NCBI GenBank assembly: GCA_018417955.1 | Contig: JACTVC010000010.1 | Coordinates: 322,763-386,762 of the forward strand | DNA from: Laccaria trichodermophora | Taxonomy: Eukaryota > Basidiomycota > Agaricomycetes > Agaricales > Hydnangiaceae | Direction: 5' to 3' | DNA length: 64,000 bases | Shown: piece after piece, positions 1 through 12,600 of the stretch | How positions within the stretch are numbered: position 1 is the stretch's first letter | How the letters are laid out: every line of letters begins with the position of its first letter | Position numbers and translations under genes: made by a program | The notes under the pieces: model-generated | The model's input: only the letters and a program-made list of their open reading frames with translations | Databases searched by the model: none | Told to the model about the DNA's origin: nothing

Positions 1-78
1 GAGTACCGGCGATCCAATGGCAATAACAACACCCCTTCCGTCGTCAATCAGGACACCGAGAACGGAGACAAAAAATAG
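1..78 (+). CDS. 3' end of an unidentified gene (partial)
   Basis: An open frame enters from the left edge and ends at a TAG at 76-78, giving 25 residues rich in Asn, Asp and Glu (ends NGDKK). The gene downstream starts only at 186 on the same strand, so this is most simply the C-terminus of an upstream gene. The tail has no recognisable motif. An open frame this short can occur by chance, so confidence is moderate to low. Confidence 0.4.
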   Translation, partial: EYRRSNGNNNTPSVVNQDTENGDKK

Positions 79-138
79 TCATTGTCATAGATCATTCCTG
101 CTCATCTTGACATGCGTTGTGTCTATTGTTATTCTGGG

Positions 139-146
139 TATATATC
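139..146 (+). promoter_or_regulatory. Possible TATA box of the WD40 gene
   Basis: TATATATC lies 40 nt upstream of the ATG at 186. The position is compatible with a TATA element and a very short 5' UTR. This is inferred from position and composition only. Confidence 0.3.
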
Positions 147-185
147 TTTAAAGCGTCAGACGCGCTCAAATAAATATAGTTTCAG

Positions 186-1786
186 ATGAATTTCGCCTCA
201 TTGCCCAAGGTGCGAGGCCTTGCTCAGAACTGCCTCTACGCGTCTCACGTCTCTCTGTCTAGTTTGAACACAAACATACCTCTCGTGCGCACACCAAACC
301 CCTCAATACCATACGGATTAGCTCTGATGGCACTCGTCTCCTAAGCGGAGGTTGTAAATTTTCTTATTCGTGTACTACTCACTGACTTGAGTGGAGCAGG
401 GGATGACGGACTTCTGGTTGTGTGGGACTTGCAATGTGGCCAGGAAGCTCAAGTTATATCAGTGGTATTCAACGGTCCTGTTTGCGCGGCTGTGTGGGCC
501 CCTCCAGCTGATCACCCAACGGCGATGTTTGCATTCGGATGCTGCGATGGGACATTGTTCGTTTACCATCAGCCAATTCCAGAAGTACCAAACCGTACTC
601 TGTTCCTTCTCACTCACTTAAGCTGACGCTCACCAACAGCTCAAATATGAATACGCCTCCGGCACTGACGCACATGATGGCAGGATTGAAGATGTCGCAT
701 ATGACCCTCAACAGAGCCGATTGCAACTGCAGGGGATGGATGTGTCAAGGTATGGACCTGATCCTCAAGGTATCAGTTCTGTAGCATTACGACCCTTATC
801 CTTTCACTGACAAACGCTAGGATCGTCACGAACATAGCCTGCGTTCCAGCGAGGCCGTTTATTGCCAGGAGTATTTCCTTCTACGACAAAGGTCAGAATA
901 TCTTGATCTGTTACCTGGAGTCCCATGAAGTGTGCGTTTCTTTCACCAGTTTCAACGATCGAATGGTGACCTTTCATTAGACTCAGCTACAAGATTGAGC
1001 CTTGGGCCCTGCAATGGAGACGTCAACTCCCTACTCGAATGTAAGCTCAGCTGTACTCTCCCTTCGTTTCAATTTTGTAACTTCTCTGCAGTGGCCACGC
1101 GATTGTCGCTGCCGACAATCGGTCTCTCATCGTGTCTAACCTAGTTGATGGGGTCGATGTTTACTCAATCCCACCACTCCGCCCAACAAGATCTTTCCAA
1201 CACCCAATCCATACCAACGTCCCCCTAGTTGTCGCTTCAGCTTTGGGAGGTGTTTTGGTTATGGTTGGTAGTGATGACGGCTCCCCTCGACTCTTCAACA
1301 TTAATACAGGCCTGTTCTGCGCTGCGCTCCGTCATGCACCATGTACGCCGTGCCTTACTCTCAAGCGCTATTTCTGAAACTGTCATTCTTCAGCGGGCCT
1401 TGTTCAGATTGTCGAAGTTGGTTGATCAAAATCAGAAATTAGTTTTACGCTAAACGATTGATGATAGGCTCACTCCATCGGAAATCATTGTCTTTTGGCC
1501 ACGGGTTCAACAGATATCGACGTCGACATTAAAATTTGGCGCACAGTTGGGGCACGTCCATTCATTAACTTTTGATCCATTATCACTTATTTTGTTTTAG
1601 CCTGACGAAGAACAGGGTGTAGAACGCCCGGTTCCGCCCCCTCGATTAACGTCTATTGGGATATGGCAGTTTCTCTTGATCATTATCCTGTCCTTATTCA
1701 CGCAGGTCCTCATAGCGACTATTTCGAAGGACACACTATCTAAATTTATTACTAAATACTTGACGCATCTTCCTAGAGGTTTGTAG
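186..1786 (+). CDS. WD40-repeat protein with C-terminal membrane anchor
   Basis: This is a multi-exon gene. Exon 1 (186-209, MNFASLPK) splices at 210-262 into a WD repeat (TKPLNTIRISSDGTRLLSG). The next intron ends at 399 and joins to GDDGLLVVWDL. Later exons carry more beta-propeller blades, including IVTNIACVPARPFIARS, IVAADNRSLIVSNL and LLATGSTDIDVDIKIW. The last exon has one hydrophobic segment (IWQFLLIIILSLFTQ) close to a TAG at 1784-1786, so the protein is probably tail-anchored. WD40 proteins are scaffolds, and no partner can be named here. The blade encoded near 715-770 reads through a pair of compensating frame changes and has lost its GDG..KVW core (see findings). The exon limits after 1000 are approximate. 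Confidence 0.7.
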
Positions 1787-2044
1787 TCCCATGGTTGAGT
1801 GGAGAATTGCGAAGGTCAACGTCACGTGACCCTTTGTGAACCTGCCCTCAACACTGATGCCTCAAACCCTGATCGCTTGTTTTCTGTTTTCTTTTTCTCA
1901 AACGCATTAGCAGAAGTCGTTATGTCTATAGTAGTAGGTATCAACAGTTGTGCTCCCAACTTAGTCTTACTAGAATCAAATCAGAGCTCTTCGTCCAAAA
2001 GTAAAGGCAAAAAAACGCGCGCGCGAAGTTTGTATCGTTCTGCT

Positions 2045-4513
2045 ATGCCGAGGAATTCTAAGGCTCATCGTCCCCAGGATCCGGACTTGCGCGTGAACTG
2101 CTTTGTTGATGTGGAAGCCGCAGAGACCGACGCCGAGGAATGTGAAGATGAATTCGATGATAACTTGGGTGCGTGTGCATCCAAGCTTTTCGTTTTGAGT
2201 CTCACGCATCATGTAGACCCGTTGATCGACGATAACGAGTTGGAGTCCGAGTCCGAGGATGCTGGTGATTCGCTGATCACCCATACGCTGTTGGCGAAGG
2301 CATTTCGTGAAGACGAGTCTGGAGTGGACTCAAAATGGCATTCATTCGTCCAGCGTGCTCACAAACGTGCAACGACCTCTACGCCTATCGCAGTAGACCG
2401 ATCTTCTCCTGAACCCAGGGCAATTTATGATAACGAGAATTTGTGGGAGGTACCGTGCAAAGTGCGTGATTCTTTCATACAGCGCGGACGAGTAACAAGC
2501 GCGTCAGCAGGTCGGTTACGAGGAAATTACTGTGTTCAACATCATGAAGTGGGCACTACATGACGAAATCCCCGCAACAGGAGCATTATCTGCGTTTGGA
2601 CGTGCGACCCTTCCGGGGCGAGTTTTCATTGAAGCGCCTTCAATAGAGGATGCCAAAAGAATGCTCGCTCATGTCCCCCATGTTACTCCCAACAACACGA
2701 AACCCGTACCTGGTGATAACTACCTGGAGTGTTTGACCGAAGGGAACACCTACACTCCAACGCTACACCATTGGGTCAGATTGCGGCGTCCGAGACTATA
2801 CAAAGGCGATATCGCCCTGATACGATATGTTGACGAGCGGTCTCTCCTGATCGACGTCGCTGTTGTCCCTCGGCACAACTTTACTGAAAACAAGAAAACC
2901 TCTGGACGCCCTCCACAGAAGTTAATGAATGCGTTTGAAGTGGGACACCTTCTCGGGCCTAGCAGCGTTTCTGCAAGAAATTGGCGGTTCCAGATCACGG
3001 ACCCAAAAGGTCGCAAACAAGTCTATTGCGAATGTGGTCATCTACTGCTCCACGAACTCGACACAAACTCTTACATCCCAGCAGAGGCAATGCCTACCAT
3101 CGCTGAACTGGAGATGTTCAAGCCTTCTTACGATGTTCCAGAGAAAGTTCTGACTAAAACTCGGGAGAAAATCATGCTAGAGTGTCTCCGGTTCGGAGAT
3201 CAGGTTAAGATTCTCGTTGGAGAGTATCAGGGATTATTGGGAGAAGTCGAAGCAATTGACGGCTTGGAAGTTCAGGTCACTATACCCACACAGGGCGTCA
3301 CTCAGGGGATTTTGATGCCCTATCTACGAAGAAACTTCCAGATTGGGGATGAGGTCCAGATTATGACAGACCCGAATCCCGGGTTTATAGGATGGGTAAC
3401 GGCTGTTGAATCTGGAACTGAAGGCGACCCAAAAATTTCCGTTGTCAACATTTCGCAGGACAAACAGGTAATGTTTACGGGTCGAGAGGTCCTTACTTAT
3501 AGCTTATACCCTGTTTAGGTTTGGACATCGTGTTCAAAGGTCAAATTTTATTCATCGCCATTTGTGTGGACAACAATACGTCCAATACCACCCCCACCCC
3601 CAAACAGGCAGTACGCAATCGTCAAAACGATCAACAAAAAAAGGAAGCAGGATCCCGATGAAGGCCGGAAAGTCAGAATAAACGAAAATCCCAACCGCCG
3701 ATATGAAGGCAAAGAAGTAGGCGTGGTTCACGGGAATTTTAAAGGTTACCACGGAAGAATCAAGTCTACGACCCCGCAAGGAGACGCACAGGTTGAGCTG
3801 AATGCTACAGCTATATCCACAATGAGAGTTGAATGTTTTCCTCTCATCCATTTACGCATTCTGTAAGTTCATCTTTCATCTTGATTTAATTAACTCATAG
3901 CTTTCGCAGCCAGAAAAACGATATGCTTTCGGGGCCGCTGTCTGGACTTCGCAACATCTCCCAATTGACAGCTCCCACCGTTAAAGAAGCAGGACCGTCA
4001 TCTCTCATATGCTCGACTCCTCTTCCACTCCCCAGAGATATACCAGGAAGTCCAGCATGGGACCCTTCGTCAAGAACACCTCGGCAAAACCAGGATGAGG
4101 GGGACGAGACGCCTCCAGAGGCAGTTCCGTATTGGTTGGCCGATGAAACCTTCAAAAAGTACAAATTCAGATTGATAGTACATGATCCATCAAAACGGTA
4201 TGAAGGGGGGATTTACCATGGCAAGTATGCGCAATTCTTGTCCGCAATTGGTGGCAGTATTGCGAAGGTCTCAATCAACTTCAAAACCCCGGAAATACCA
4301 TTCCAATATCTGCTGCCCCTCCATCCAACGATGGAGGGGGAACTCGTTGTGCCACTTAGCGGTCAGCTTCGCCGTGAACTTCTGAAGGTCGCGAAGTACA
4401 ATAATGGTCGATGTGCGTTAAAAGATCCAAAAAAACCACTTCCGCGGCTCAAGAATTACGAACCACCTATCATGCAATCCGACCAGCTAGCCTTGGTGAC
4501 GGGGATGATCTAG
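2045..4513 (+). CDS. Spt5-like KOW-domain protein
   Basis: Four exons (2045-2461, 2511-3467, 3519-3862, 3910-4513) join in frame to about 772 residues. The N-terminus is acidic, as in Spt5. An NGN-like region begins around LWEVPCK|VGYEEITVF and continues through GRVFIEAPSIEDAKR. KOW-type segments follow (FGDQVKILVGEYQGLLGEV, IGDEVQIMTDPNPGFIGWV, GKEVGVVHGNFKGYHGRI). True Spt5 pairs with Spt4 and binds RNA polymerase to promote elongation. This copy lacks an obvious C-terminal heptad-like repeat and its NGN is weakly conserved, so it is more likely one of the lineage-expanded Spt5-like paralogues of mushrooms than the essential Spt5. The start at 2045 is chosen because the acidic region begins there, but an upstream exon cannot be excluded. 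Confidence 0.75.
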
Positions 4514-4973
4514 GGAGTTCCCAAGTGCTGAGATGATCGTTTCTTACGCTTCTAGTCTACTCTGTGTATATATTCTATAACGACATGATTTAGTACATTC
4601 CGAATGCTCGTTCAATTGCAGGTGCAACACCTAGTTCTCCCGAATTCCCGTGAGCGGGAGAGTGTGTTTGTGTGGTTCGGCTTGAGTGACTTTAGGGTAG
4701 CCTTACGAAGATCACGTGAAAAGATGTCAGGCTGCCCTAAAGTGGCCGTTGTCGAAGCCAGCTCGGCGCATTGCTGTTGCCTCTTTTCCTCCCACAACCA
4801 CTCACTCACCATAACACTGGGGAACCAATACGTTCGTAGTACATATGTAGCTATAGTTTTAGAACGAATATACAAAAGATGAGTGTTCAACCGGTAATGG
4901 CCCAGTCAATAGTCAATTGTAATCGGCGAGCCTGAGGCCGTACGGGGAGTTTGCAATACTCAAGGAAAACCCG
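4514..4973. other. Intergenic, no gene seen
   Basis: This gap lies between two convergent genes. I see no coding motif, RNA gene or repeat in it; short open frames on both strands overlap one another and have no supporting pattern. Confidence 0.5.
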
Positions 4974-5043
4974 TCAGGGATGCTTTTCTGATTGAACTAG
5001 ATAATGAGATGAGTCGTATCATTGGCATCTTGTTGGTTGATGT

Positions 5044-5826
5044 CTACTCACCGATTACACGTAGGTAGCCATCTTTGAAGAGCAAGTCAATGTCGTCAGC
5101 TTCAAGTATGTTCGCCTTGTACTCAAGAAACGGCCGCAGCTTCCGTGGATCCAAAACCTATAAAGGCCCTTCCTTAGCAAGGTGAAGATTTCAGCTTATC
5201 ACTCTTACGACGACTTTTCCGTTCATGCGAAGCTTTTGAAGGACTGTGAAGAGGTCGAGGTCTCCGTTGTCATTGCACTCGACATCAATCTCTTGTCTGT
5301 GACACCAGTCTTTTGGACCTTCAAAGCGTCGTACGCGGAGTATGCGACGGGGAACTTCAGGAACACTTCGCAGTTTTTCGCGAACTTCAGCTGCAGCTTC
5401 GTCTTTGTTCACCGGGAGAGGTTCTAAAGGCAGGCTCCGCATATCGACCGCCACCGTCTCAATACCCATCTCAATATCGGCTTGACTATCTCCATGCGTA
5501 CCCAACACCTGAAATTGGAGTAAGTTTATTTCAGCGCATCTGTCTTGCAGCGTTATCTCACAAAATTTATTAGAGCATTCTCGTAGTCGGTTTTGGTAGG
5601 CTCCGCGCGGTTTCTTTTGGCAGTGGAGGAGACAGATAGTTGGAACTTTTGACACAAAGACTTCAGGATATCCCTGCGAAACTTTTTGAGAGCGGTTGGC
5701 GCGATAATATCTCGTTGTAAGATACGCTCGGCGTGTTCAATCGTTAGGTCTGGCATTAAAAGTCAATGAGGGCGTTGCCGTCGACTGACTCTTTAAAAGC
5801 TTACTTTCCATAGCAACGGCGACCAT
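5044..5826 (-). CDS. Unknown fungal protein (about 207 residues)
   Basis: I do not recognise the family. Four exons read 5826-5805, 5749-5562, 5508-5209 and 5157-5044, all with GT-AG introns and joined in frame. The start MVAVAMEN is encoded in a 22-nt first exon. Residues about 20-65 form a charged helical segment (KKFRRDILKSLCQKFQLS) that loosely resembles a SAP-type helix pair. The C-terminal half is rich in Asp and hydrophobic residues (KANILEADDIDLLFKDGYL). The last codons overlap a strong donor (GGTGAGTAG), so a fifth exon ending at 4974 (about 7 further residues) is equally possible. It is divergent from the gene at 5886, only 59 bp away, so the two probably share a promoter. Confidence 0.6.
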
Positions 5827-5885
5827 GTCCCAACTATTGTAGTGTTTCTTGTTCTTGTATAACGACGGGAGAACAATGACAACCT
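5827..5885. promoter_or_regulatory. Compact divergent promoter
   Basis: Only 59 bp separate the two start codons of the divergent genes at 5826 (minus) and 5886 (plus). Regulatory sites must therefore be shared or lie within the transcribed regions. No specific motif is identified. Confidence 0.4.
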
Positions 5886-6558
5886 ATGGACTTGATAAGC
5901 TGCGACTTCTTCGCTCGAACTCCTCTAATGCCTCCCCATCGCGTCCAACGTTACCACTCGCGTCCAACCACAAGGTCCATATTTTCCCCTGAGCGCTTGC
6001 TCACCCCTCCGCCAAATACTTTAAGATCTGCATACACTTTCATTGATCATTATGATGTCACGGATCCGGCCGAGCCCGAAACAGCCGAGTCATCAAGTAG
6101 TACATCATACCGCCCAATTCTGATGTTAAAACCGCGAGGGGAAGTGTCCCGAGCTTACAACCTTCAAGTTGAGATGAGAGTCGACGACAAACAATTTGCA
6201 GATGTACAAGTAAATCCTAACTTTTATTGACGTTCAAAGCCTCGCTGATCCTCACTTAGGATCTAATCTCACGATTGGTTGCCAACCACCTAGAGACCAG
6301 CCTTTCCTTTAGGCGACAATCCAGCGCTGATTTAGATACCGTTTATGAAAAGGTGATTTAGCTGAAGTTGAGTCAATGCGACTAACAAAGCTGCAGGCAC
6401 TCGAAAAATTTCCATTGCTAAAGCGGTTCAAAGATAATTGGGCCATCGCTGACTTTGTGAAGCTTGAGCTGAAACGGACCGTTCAGCAATCCCGGAGATC
6501 GCGTAAGAAAAACTCAAAGGTGCGCACTTCCCCGGACAATGACCTCGACGACCAGTGA
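5886..6558 (+). CDS. Unknown small protein (192 residues)
   Basis: Three exons (5886-6209, 6260-6352, 6397-6558) join in frame. The N-terminal 70 residues are Pro/Ser/Thr-rich and look disordered. Residues about 85-175 are helical and basic (DLISRLVANHLETSLSF, ALEKFPLLKRFKDNW), ending in a Lys/Arg-rich tail (RRSRKKNSK) that could be a nuclear localisation signal. The first ATG (MDLISC) is used here, but MPPHRVQ at 5928 is an alternative start. I do not recognise the family. The consistent splicing and codon pattern argue that it is a real gene. Confidence 0.6.
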
Positions 6559-7219
6559 TTGGGCCTGTGATTATCCCGTGAGTGGCCCTTTCACTGGGAT
6601 ATTCGCTTCGTTTCCTGGAAATACTCCAAATCTGACATTTGCTTTGTCTTTTTGACAGATTTGATGTCAGATTATATATATGTTGTTGTATATTTACGCG
6701 GACCATTTTCCAAGTATGGCTTCAATACGAATTTTGAAATTGTTCAATAATATGTTCTATATACGGATTTTGTACCTGTAAGAAGCTATGAAAGTATGAT
6801 ATATTAGGCTACATACTTTTTGTTTGTCCTAAGCTTTGTCAACTTTTCGAAGGAATCAAACACAATTATAATAAATTTTGATGGAAATTTAAAAATACGA
6901 CAATAAGATTTGGCCCTCGGCAGAATTGGTTGTCGGACTAAAAATCTTATAATGAGTCCATCTTATCAACAAACAATAGTCAAAAATGATTAATTTGTCC
7001 TTGCATCTGTCAATCTCTTCGCTTAGGTGTCCGATCGTCCCTTGTTTCAGGTGATACTTCGTGCACCACATCTTTTCCGGCATTCAAATGCTGTTGGAAG
7101 TTCTGCATCACGGGTCGACATGACAGTTATAATTATCTTGACACAAGGATGGCCCCTCTCAAAGTGCCAACAGCTCACGCCAGTATCAAGTTCAATATCC
7201 CCCCTGGCCCCACACAGAG
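6559..7219. other. AT-rich intergenic region
   Basis: This 660-bp stretch is markedly AT-rich around 6700-6990 and holds no convincing coding sequence, repeat or RNA gene. It contains the terminator side of the unknown gene at 5886 and the promoter of the MFS transporter gene at 7220. Confidence 0.5.
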
Positions 7220-9243
7220 ATGGAAGCTAAAACATCTACCATTTCCAACCAACACAGACCAGAACCTCCTTACAGCATATATACGAAAAAGGAGAAGTGG
7301 GTCATTGTAATGTTGACGGCGTTTTCGGGGCTTTTTAGGTAAGTAGGACTCACTTCCTTATGTGTCATTGTTATGTGTTTAACTGCAGATAATGACTGAT
7401 TTTGTGGTTAGTCCTTTAACGGCCAGTATATACTTTCCAGCGATTCCAGCTATCTCAAAGGCATTTCGCAAATCTACAGAACTCATCAACCTCACTGTGC
7501 ATAGTTTATTCCATCAGCATGACGGGAACTCATGATTCAACGCTATAGGTCACGATGTACATGATTTTACAAGGCGTAGGTCAGTTTCTGTCCCAGTTGA
7601 AGCCGATTATCACTGCATCTGACGATGCTCGTTGAATTACACAGCGCCTATGGTCTGGGGTACGATATCGGATCGTCGGGGAAGAAGGCCGATTACCGCC
7701 ATTTGCTTACTGATCCTCTCTTTGTCGTGTGTTGGATTGGCTCTCACTCCGACGTCGGATTATTGGTTATTGATGGTCCTTCGGTGTTTACAAGCGGCAG
7801 GGTCAGCAAGCACAATTGCCATAGGTAGCGTTTGACTAATTACTCAGGTCGACGCATGATTTTTTAGTCTGCAACAGGTGCAGGCGTCATTGGGGATATT
7901 TCAACTCGAGAAGAACGTGGAGGGTTTTTCGGATTCTTTACGCTTGGTCCAATGGTGCATCTCATCCATTTTTTAAAATGTTCGGCCTAGACATCCATCT
8001 GTATGTAGGTTGGACCATCCATCGGACCTGTGATAGGTGGCGTGCTCTCGGATAAGCTGGGCTGGAGGTTAGCGGCCTTCTCAGCTCAAAGAGTTCGACT
8101 AACCCCAGCAGAGCAATTTTCTGGTTTCTCACGATTTCGTCGTCCGTCTGCTTGTTGATAATTATTCTGTAAGATTTGCCTTCTCAATGACATCCCGTGT
8201 TCAATGGGCCTTTGACTCTAGGTTCTTACCAGAGACGCTACGTGCTCTCGTCGGTAACGGTAGCGTTGTGCCCTCGCCCGTTCATCGACCAGTTTTTCAG
8301 ATCATTGGACATGGAAGGTGTAACGATGCGTCCAGTATCATGCTCCATCCGGTCTCGCAGAATCCATTCAGGCTATTTCTCAACGTCGATGTTTTAATTT
8401 TGCTTGCAATCAACGCCATCATCTGTAGCGTATACTATGGTGTTATTGCGACAATGTCAACCCTTCTTGGGTCTGCATACCCGTTCCTCAACGAAACGAC
8501 GATCGGGTTGTGCTTTCTTGCAGCTGGCGGCGGAATGATACTCGGCAGCAGCATTGCAGGACGCGTTTTGGATCGAGAATACCGAGCTTTTAAAGCCCAA
8601 GAAGAATTTCAAATGGCTACAAATATTTTCGGAATTCAGGTCGAATCGAGCAATGCTAAGGATGATAGTTTTCCCATTGAGAAGGTAAACACAAGTGTCT
8701 TCAAGCCAGAACGTCGATTCCTGATTGGAACACCAGGCGCGAATGAGGTTACTGCCATACCATATTGTTTTGTTGGCCGCCGCATGTGCGGCATATGGGT
8801 GGTGCCTCCAAAAACGGGTCAATATCGCCGGCCCATTGATTCTACAAATTATCGGTGAGCTTGCTTGACCGTCCATTGTCTGGACATTACTGAGCTTTTA
8901 GTGCCCTGCTAGTCGGTTATGCTTCAATTGCCATTATGAACGCAACTTCGACATTGATGATTGATTTGGCACCTAGCCAAAGTTCCTCAATCACTGCTTG
9001 TGTGGGCCTCACTTTATTAGTTTTCGTGGATCACTCAAAACTGAACCTGAGTAGAATAACCTCGTGCGATGCACCTTGAGCGCCGTTTTGGTTTCCATGA
9101 TCCAAATCATTTTGGATGGGATTGGGATTGGCTGGACCTACGTACTTTTATGCGGAGTAACCTTGATTTCAGTGCCTCTTATCTTCCTAGCCATAAAGCT
9201 TGGTCCCGCTTGTCGTGCTCGCAGGCGAGGAACCAGTCAATGA
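7220..9243 (+). CDS. MFS drug/H+ antiporter (DHA1, Qdr/Aqr-like)
   Basis: Eleven exons (7220-7338, 7412-7496, 7549-7579, 7645-7824, 7878-7954, 8009-8067, 8112-8168, 8222-8684, 8737-8854, 8913-9001, 9055-9243) join in frame to 488 residues with about 12 membrane helices. Diagnostic stretches are SPLTASIYFPAIPAISKAF in helix 1, the loop 2-3 motif GTISDRRGRRPI, GAGVIGDISTREERGGFFG and PLILQIIVGYASIAIMNA. A central cytosolic loop precedes helix 7. Members of this fungal family export drugs, polyamines or weak acids from the plasma membrane using the proton gradient; the substrate cannot be read from sequence. The frame jump near 8684 is explained by an intron (8685-8736), not a mutation, so the gene looks intact. 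Confidence 0.88.
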
Positions 9244-9651
9244 GGGTCGATGAGCCAAATTATGGAATCTGTCAAGAGGAATATTTTTCTTCGGCTGATA
9301 TTTATCTGTTGTCGAGCCCTCGCTCAGTGTACCGGTAGCGGGAACCTCTGATGATGGATTGCTCGTTCAACCCATGTTTGTATTGATCAGCTTTGACAAC
9401 AAAATCTATTCAGTCAAGATTGTGTTGAGATTGTGTTTTGCCATTTTGGTGTGACTATAAGCACTAGCGAATAGCAAGGACAAATAAAGCTTGGTAACGT
9501 GAGGGAGCACATTTCAAAGTTGTTCCTAGGCGGCTTCCTGCAAATCTCAACTCGCGTTCCAAACGGAATCCCATCTACAATAAAACTCAAGTTCGGCACG
9601 CGAATACCGCTTTTTTGCATCTGGACGCATCTCCACGCTGTTAGTTAGACT
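9244..9651. other. Intergenic, upstream of RPB2
   Basis: This 408-bp gap lies between the tandem MFS and RPB2 genes. No coding motif, repeat or RNA gene is recognised. It must hold the RPB2 promoter. Confidence 0.4.
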
Positions 9652-12600
9652 ATGAGTCAAGGTACCTTCTCTGCTGGAGCTGACCACTCTTAAACTTAAC
9701 CTATATTGGAGGGCTAGCACAAGCGCCGTATCCCTATGATGACCCTACTTATGGAATGGACGAGGACGAGGACGAATATGAAGAGATAACGCAAGAAGAT
9801 TGCTGGACGGTAATCTCCAGCTTTTTTGAACAAAAGGGTCTCGTTCGTCAGCAGCTGGACTCCTTCGACGAATTCGTACAAAACACGATGCAGGAACTTG
9901 TCGACGAGAACTCAGATTTGATCCTCGACCAAGCAGATCAACATACAGGGCATGAAACAGACATGACCCGTCGCTATGAAATTAAATTTGGTCAAATATA
10001 CTTATCCCGTCCGACAGTGACAGAGGCGGATGGCTCCGTCGTCCCCGTGTTTCCTCAAGAGGCAAGGCTGAGAAACCTAACGTACTCTGCGCCGCTCTAC
10101 ATTGAGATGAGGAAGCGTGTTTTGGTGGGACGTGAGGATCCAGATGGGATGCCTGGCGATATTGCGTGGGAAGCTGAGCATGAAGACAATCCTGACGATG
10201 CAACGAAGGTTTGGATTGGCAAGGTGAGCGAGGCTTCATTGACTTATTCTCTTGGATTCATACAATGTACGTTAACAGGTCCCAATCATGCTCCGCTCTA
10301 CTTTTTGTATTCTCAGGGACCTTCAAGATCAGGATTTGTACGACCTTAATGAATGTCCATACGACTCTGGTGGATACTTCATCATTAATGGTTCTGAGAA
10401 GGTTCTTATTGCTCAAGAGAGGATGGCGACGAACCACGTATATGTCTTCGCCAAAGCACAGCCATCTCCAATCAACTTCTTGGCTGAGATCCGTAGTGCA
10501 GTGGAAAAGGGAGGCAAGACGATTAGTCAGTTCCAGGTCAAGATGTTTCATCGAAACCAGGAGCGCTCGGTGTGTACTTCATCTTCCTGCTGGTTTGCAT
10601 AAACATAATTTGACCTTCTTTGTCAAGCTTGGAAATGTGATGAAGGCTACAATACCTTACATTAAGGTTGATATACCAATTTGGGTGGTTTTCCGAGGAC
10701 TTGGGGTCATTTCTGACCGCGACATACTGGAGCACATTTGCTACGACATGCAAGATGCACAAATGCTCGAGATGCTCAAACCTTGCATTGACGATGGCTT
10801 TGTCATTCAAGACCGAGAGGTTGCTTTAGATTTTATTGGCAACCGTGGTACAACAACTGGTCTTTCCCGAGAGCGTCGTATCCGATATGCCCAGGAGATC
10901 CTGCAGAAGGAGATGTTACCCCATGTTTCCATGGCAGAAGGGTCTGAGTCGAAGAAGGCCTATTTCTTTGGCTACATGATCCATCGGCTCTTACTTGCAG
11001 CATTGGAACGGAGGGAGTTAGACGACCGTGATCATTTTGGGAAGAAACGTCTTGATTTGGCTGGACCTTTACTTGCCAACCTTTTCCGCATGCTTTTCCG
11101 AAAGTTGACCAAGGACGTTTATCGTTATCTACAAAAGGTTGCTGACTTTCGCTCAAGTGCCATGAGACGTGTTGACCTCTCTTCTTCAGTGCGTTGAGAC
11201 CCACAAGGAGTTTAACCTTGCCCTTGCAGTTAAGCATCAAACCATTACAAACGGCCTCAAATACTCTCTGGCGACAGGTAACTGGGGGGATCAGAAAAAG
11301 TCAATGTCTTCCAAGGCAGGAGTATCTCAGGTCTTGAACAGATACACATATGCATCCACTCTGTCACATCTCCGTCGGTGTAACACTCCTCTAGGACGCG
11401 AAGGCAAGATCGCCAAGCCTCGTCAGTTGCACAACACCCATTGGGGTATGGTGTGCCCCGCGGAAACTCCTGAAGGTCAAGCCTGTGGTCTTGTCAAGAA
11501 CCTCGCCCTTATGGCGTGTATATCAGTCGGGTCTTATTCCGCGCCCGTTATCGAGTTTTTGGAGGAATGGGGATTGGAGTCATTGGAAGAGAACGCACAC
11601 TCATCAACGCCCTGCACCAAAGTTTTCGTGAACGGTGTATGGATGGGTGTGCATCGCGATCCTGCCAACTTGGTGAAGACGATAAAGAAATTGAGAAGGA
11701 AAGACGACATTAGCCCAGAAGTGTCAGTTGTGCGAGACATCCGGGAGAAGGAGTTGAGGTTGTACACCGATGCTGGACGTGTTTGTCGACCACTCTTCAT
11801 CGTCGAGAACCAACAGCTGGCACTTCAGAAGAAGCACGTCAAATGGCTCAGTAACGGCCTCAACGATGATGGCGACGAATACAAATGGGAACATTTGGTA
11901 AAGGGTGGCATCATTGAGTTACTGGATGCTGAGGAAGAGGAAACGGTGATGATATCCATGACCCCTGAAGATCTTGAAAATTCTCGCCTACAGCAAAGTG
12001 GCGTTGATCCTCACGCGAACGACGGCGAGTTTGATCCAGCAGCTCGATTAAAGGCTGGCACTCACGCACACACATGGACACATTGCGAAATTCATCCTAG
12101 CATGATTCTTGGCATTTGTGCCAGCATTATTCCTTTCCCCGATCATAATCAGTCTCCTCGTAACACATATCAGTCAGCTATGGGCAAACAAGCGATGGGG
12201 ATTTATCTAACGAACTTCTTGATCCGCATGGACACCATGGCCAATATCCTTTATTATCCACAAAAGCCTCTCGCGACAACCCGATCGATGGAATACCTCA
12301 AATTCCGAGAACTGCCTGCAGGCCAGAATGCCATCGTAGCCATTCTTTGCTACAGTGGCTACAATCAAGAAGATTCCGTGATTATGAATCAAAGCTCTAT
12401 CGATCGTGGGTTATTCCGTAGTATCTACTATCGAAGTTACATGGATCTCGAGAAGAAGAGCGGCGTACAGCAACTTGAGGAATTTGAGAAACCCACACGG
12501 GAAAATACTTTGCGCATGAAACATGGCACCTACGACAAGATCGAGGATGACGGCCTCATTGCTCCAGGTACCGGTGTAGCTGGTGAAGACATCATTATTG

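Noticed and set aside
8684..8737. Apparent frameshift in the MFS transporter between helices 6 and 7
   Set aside because: A GT-AG intron at 8685-8736 restores the family reading (ARMRLLPYHIVLL), so no mutation is needed.
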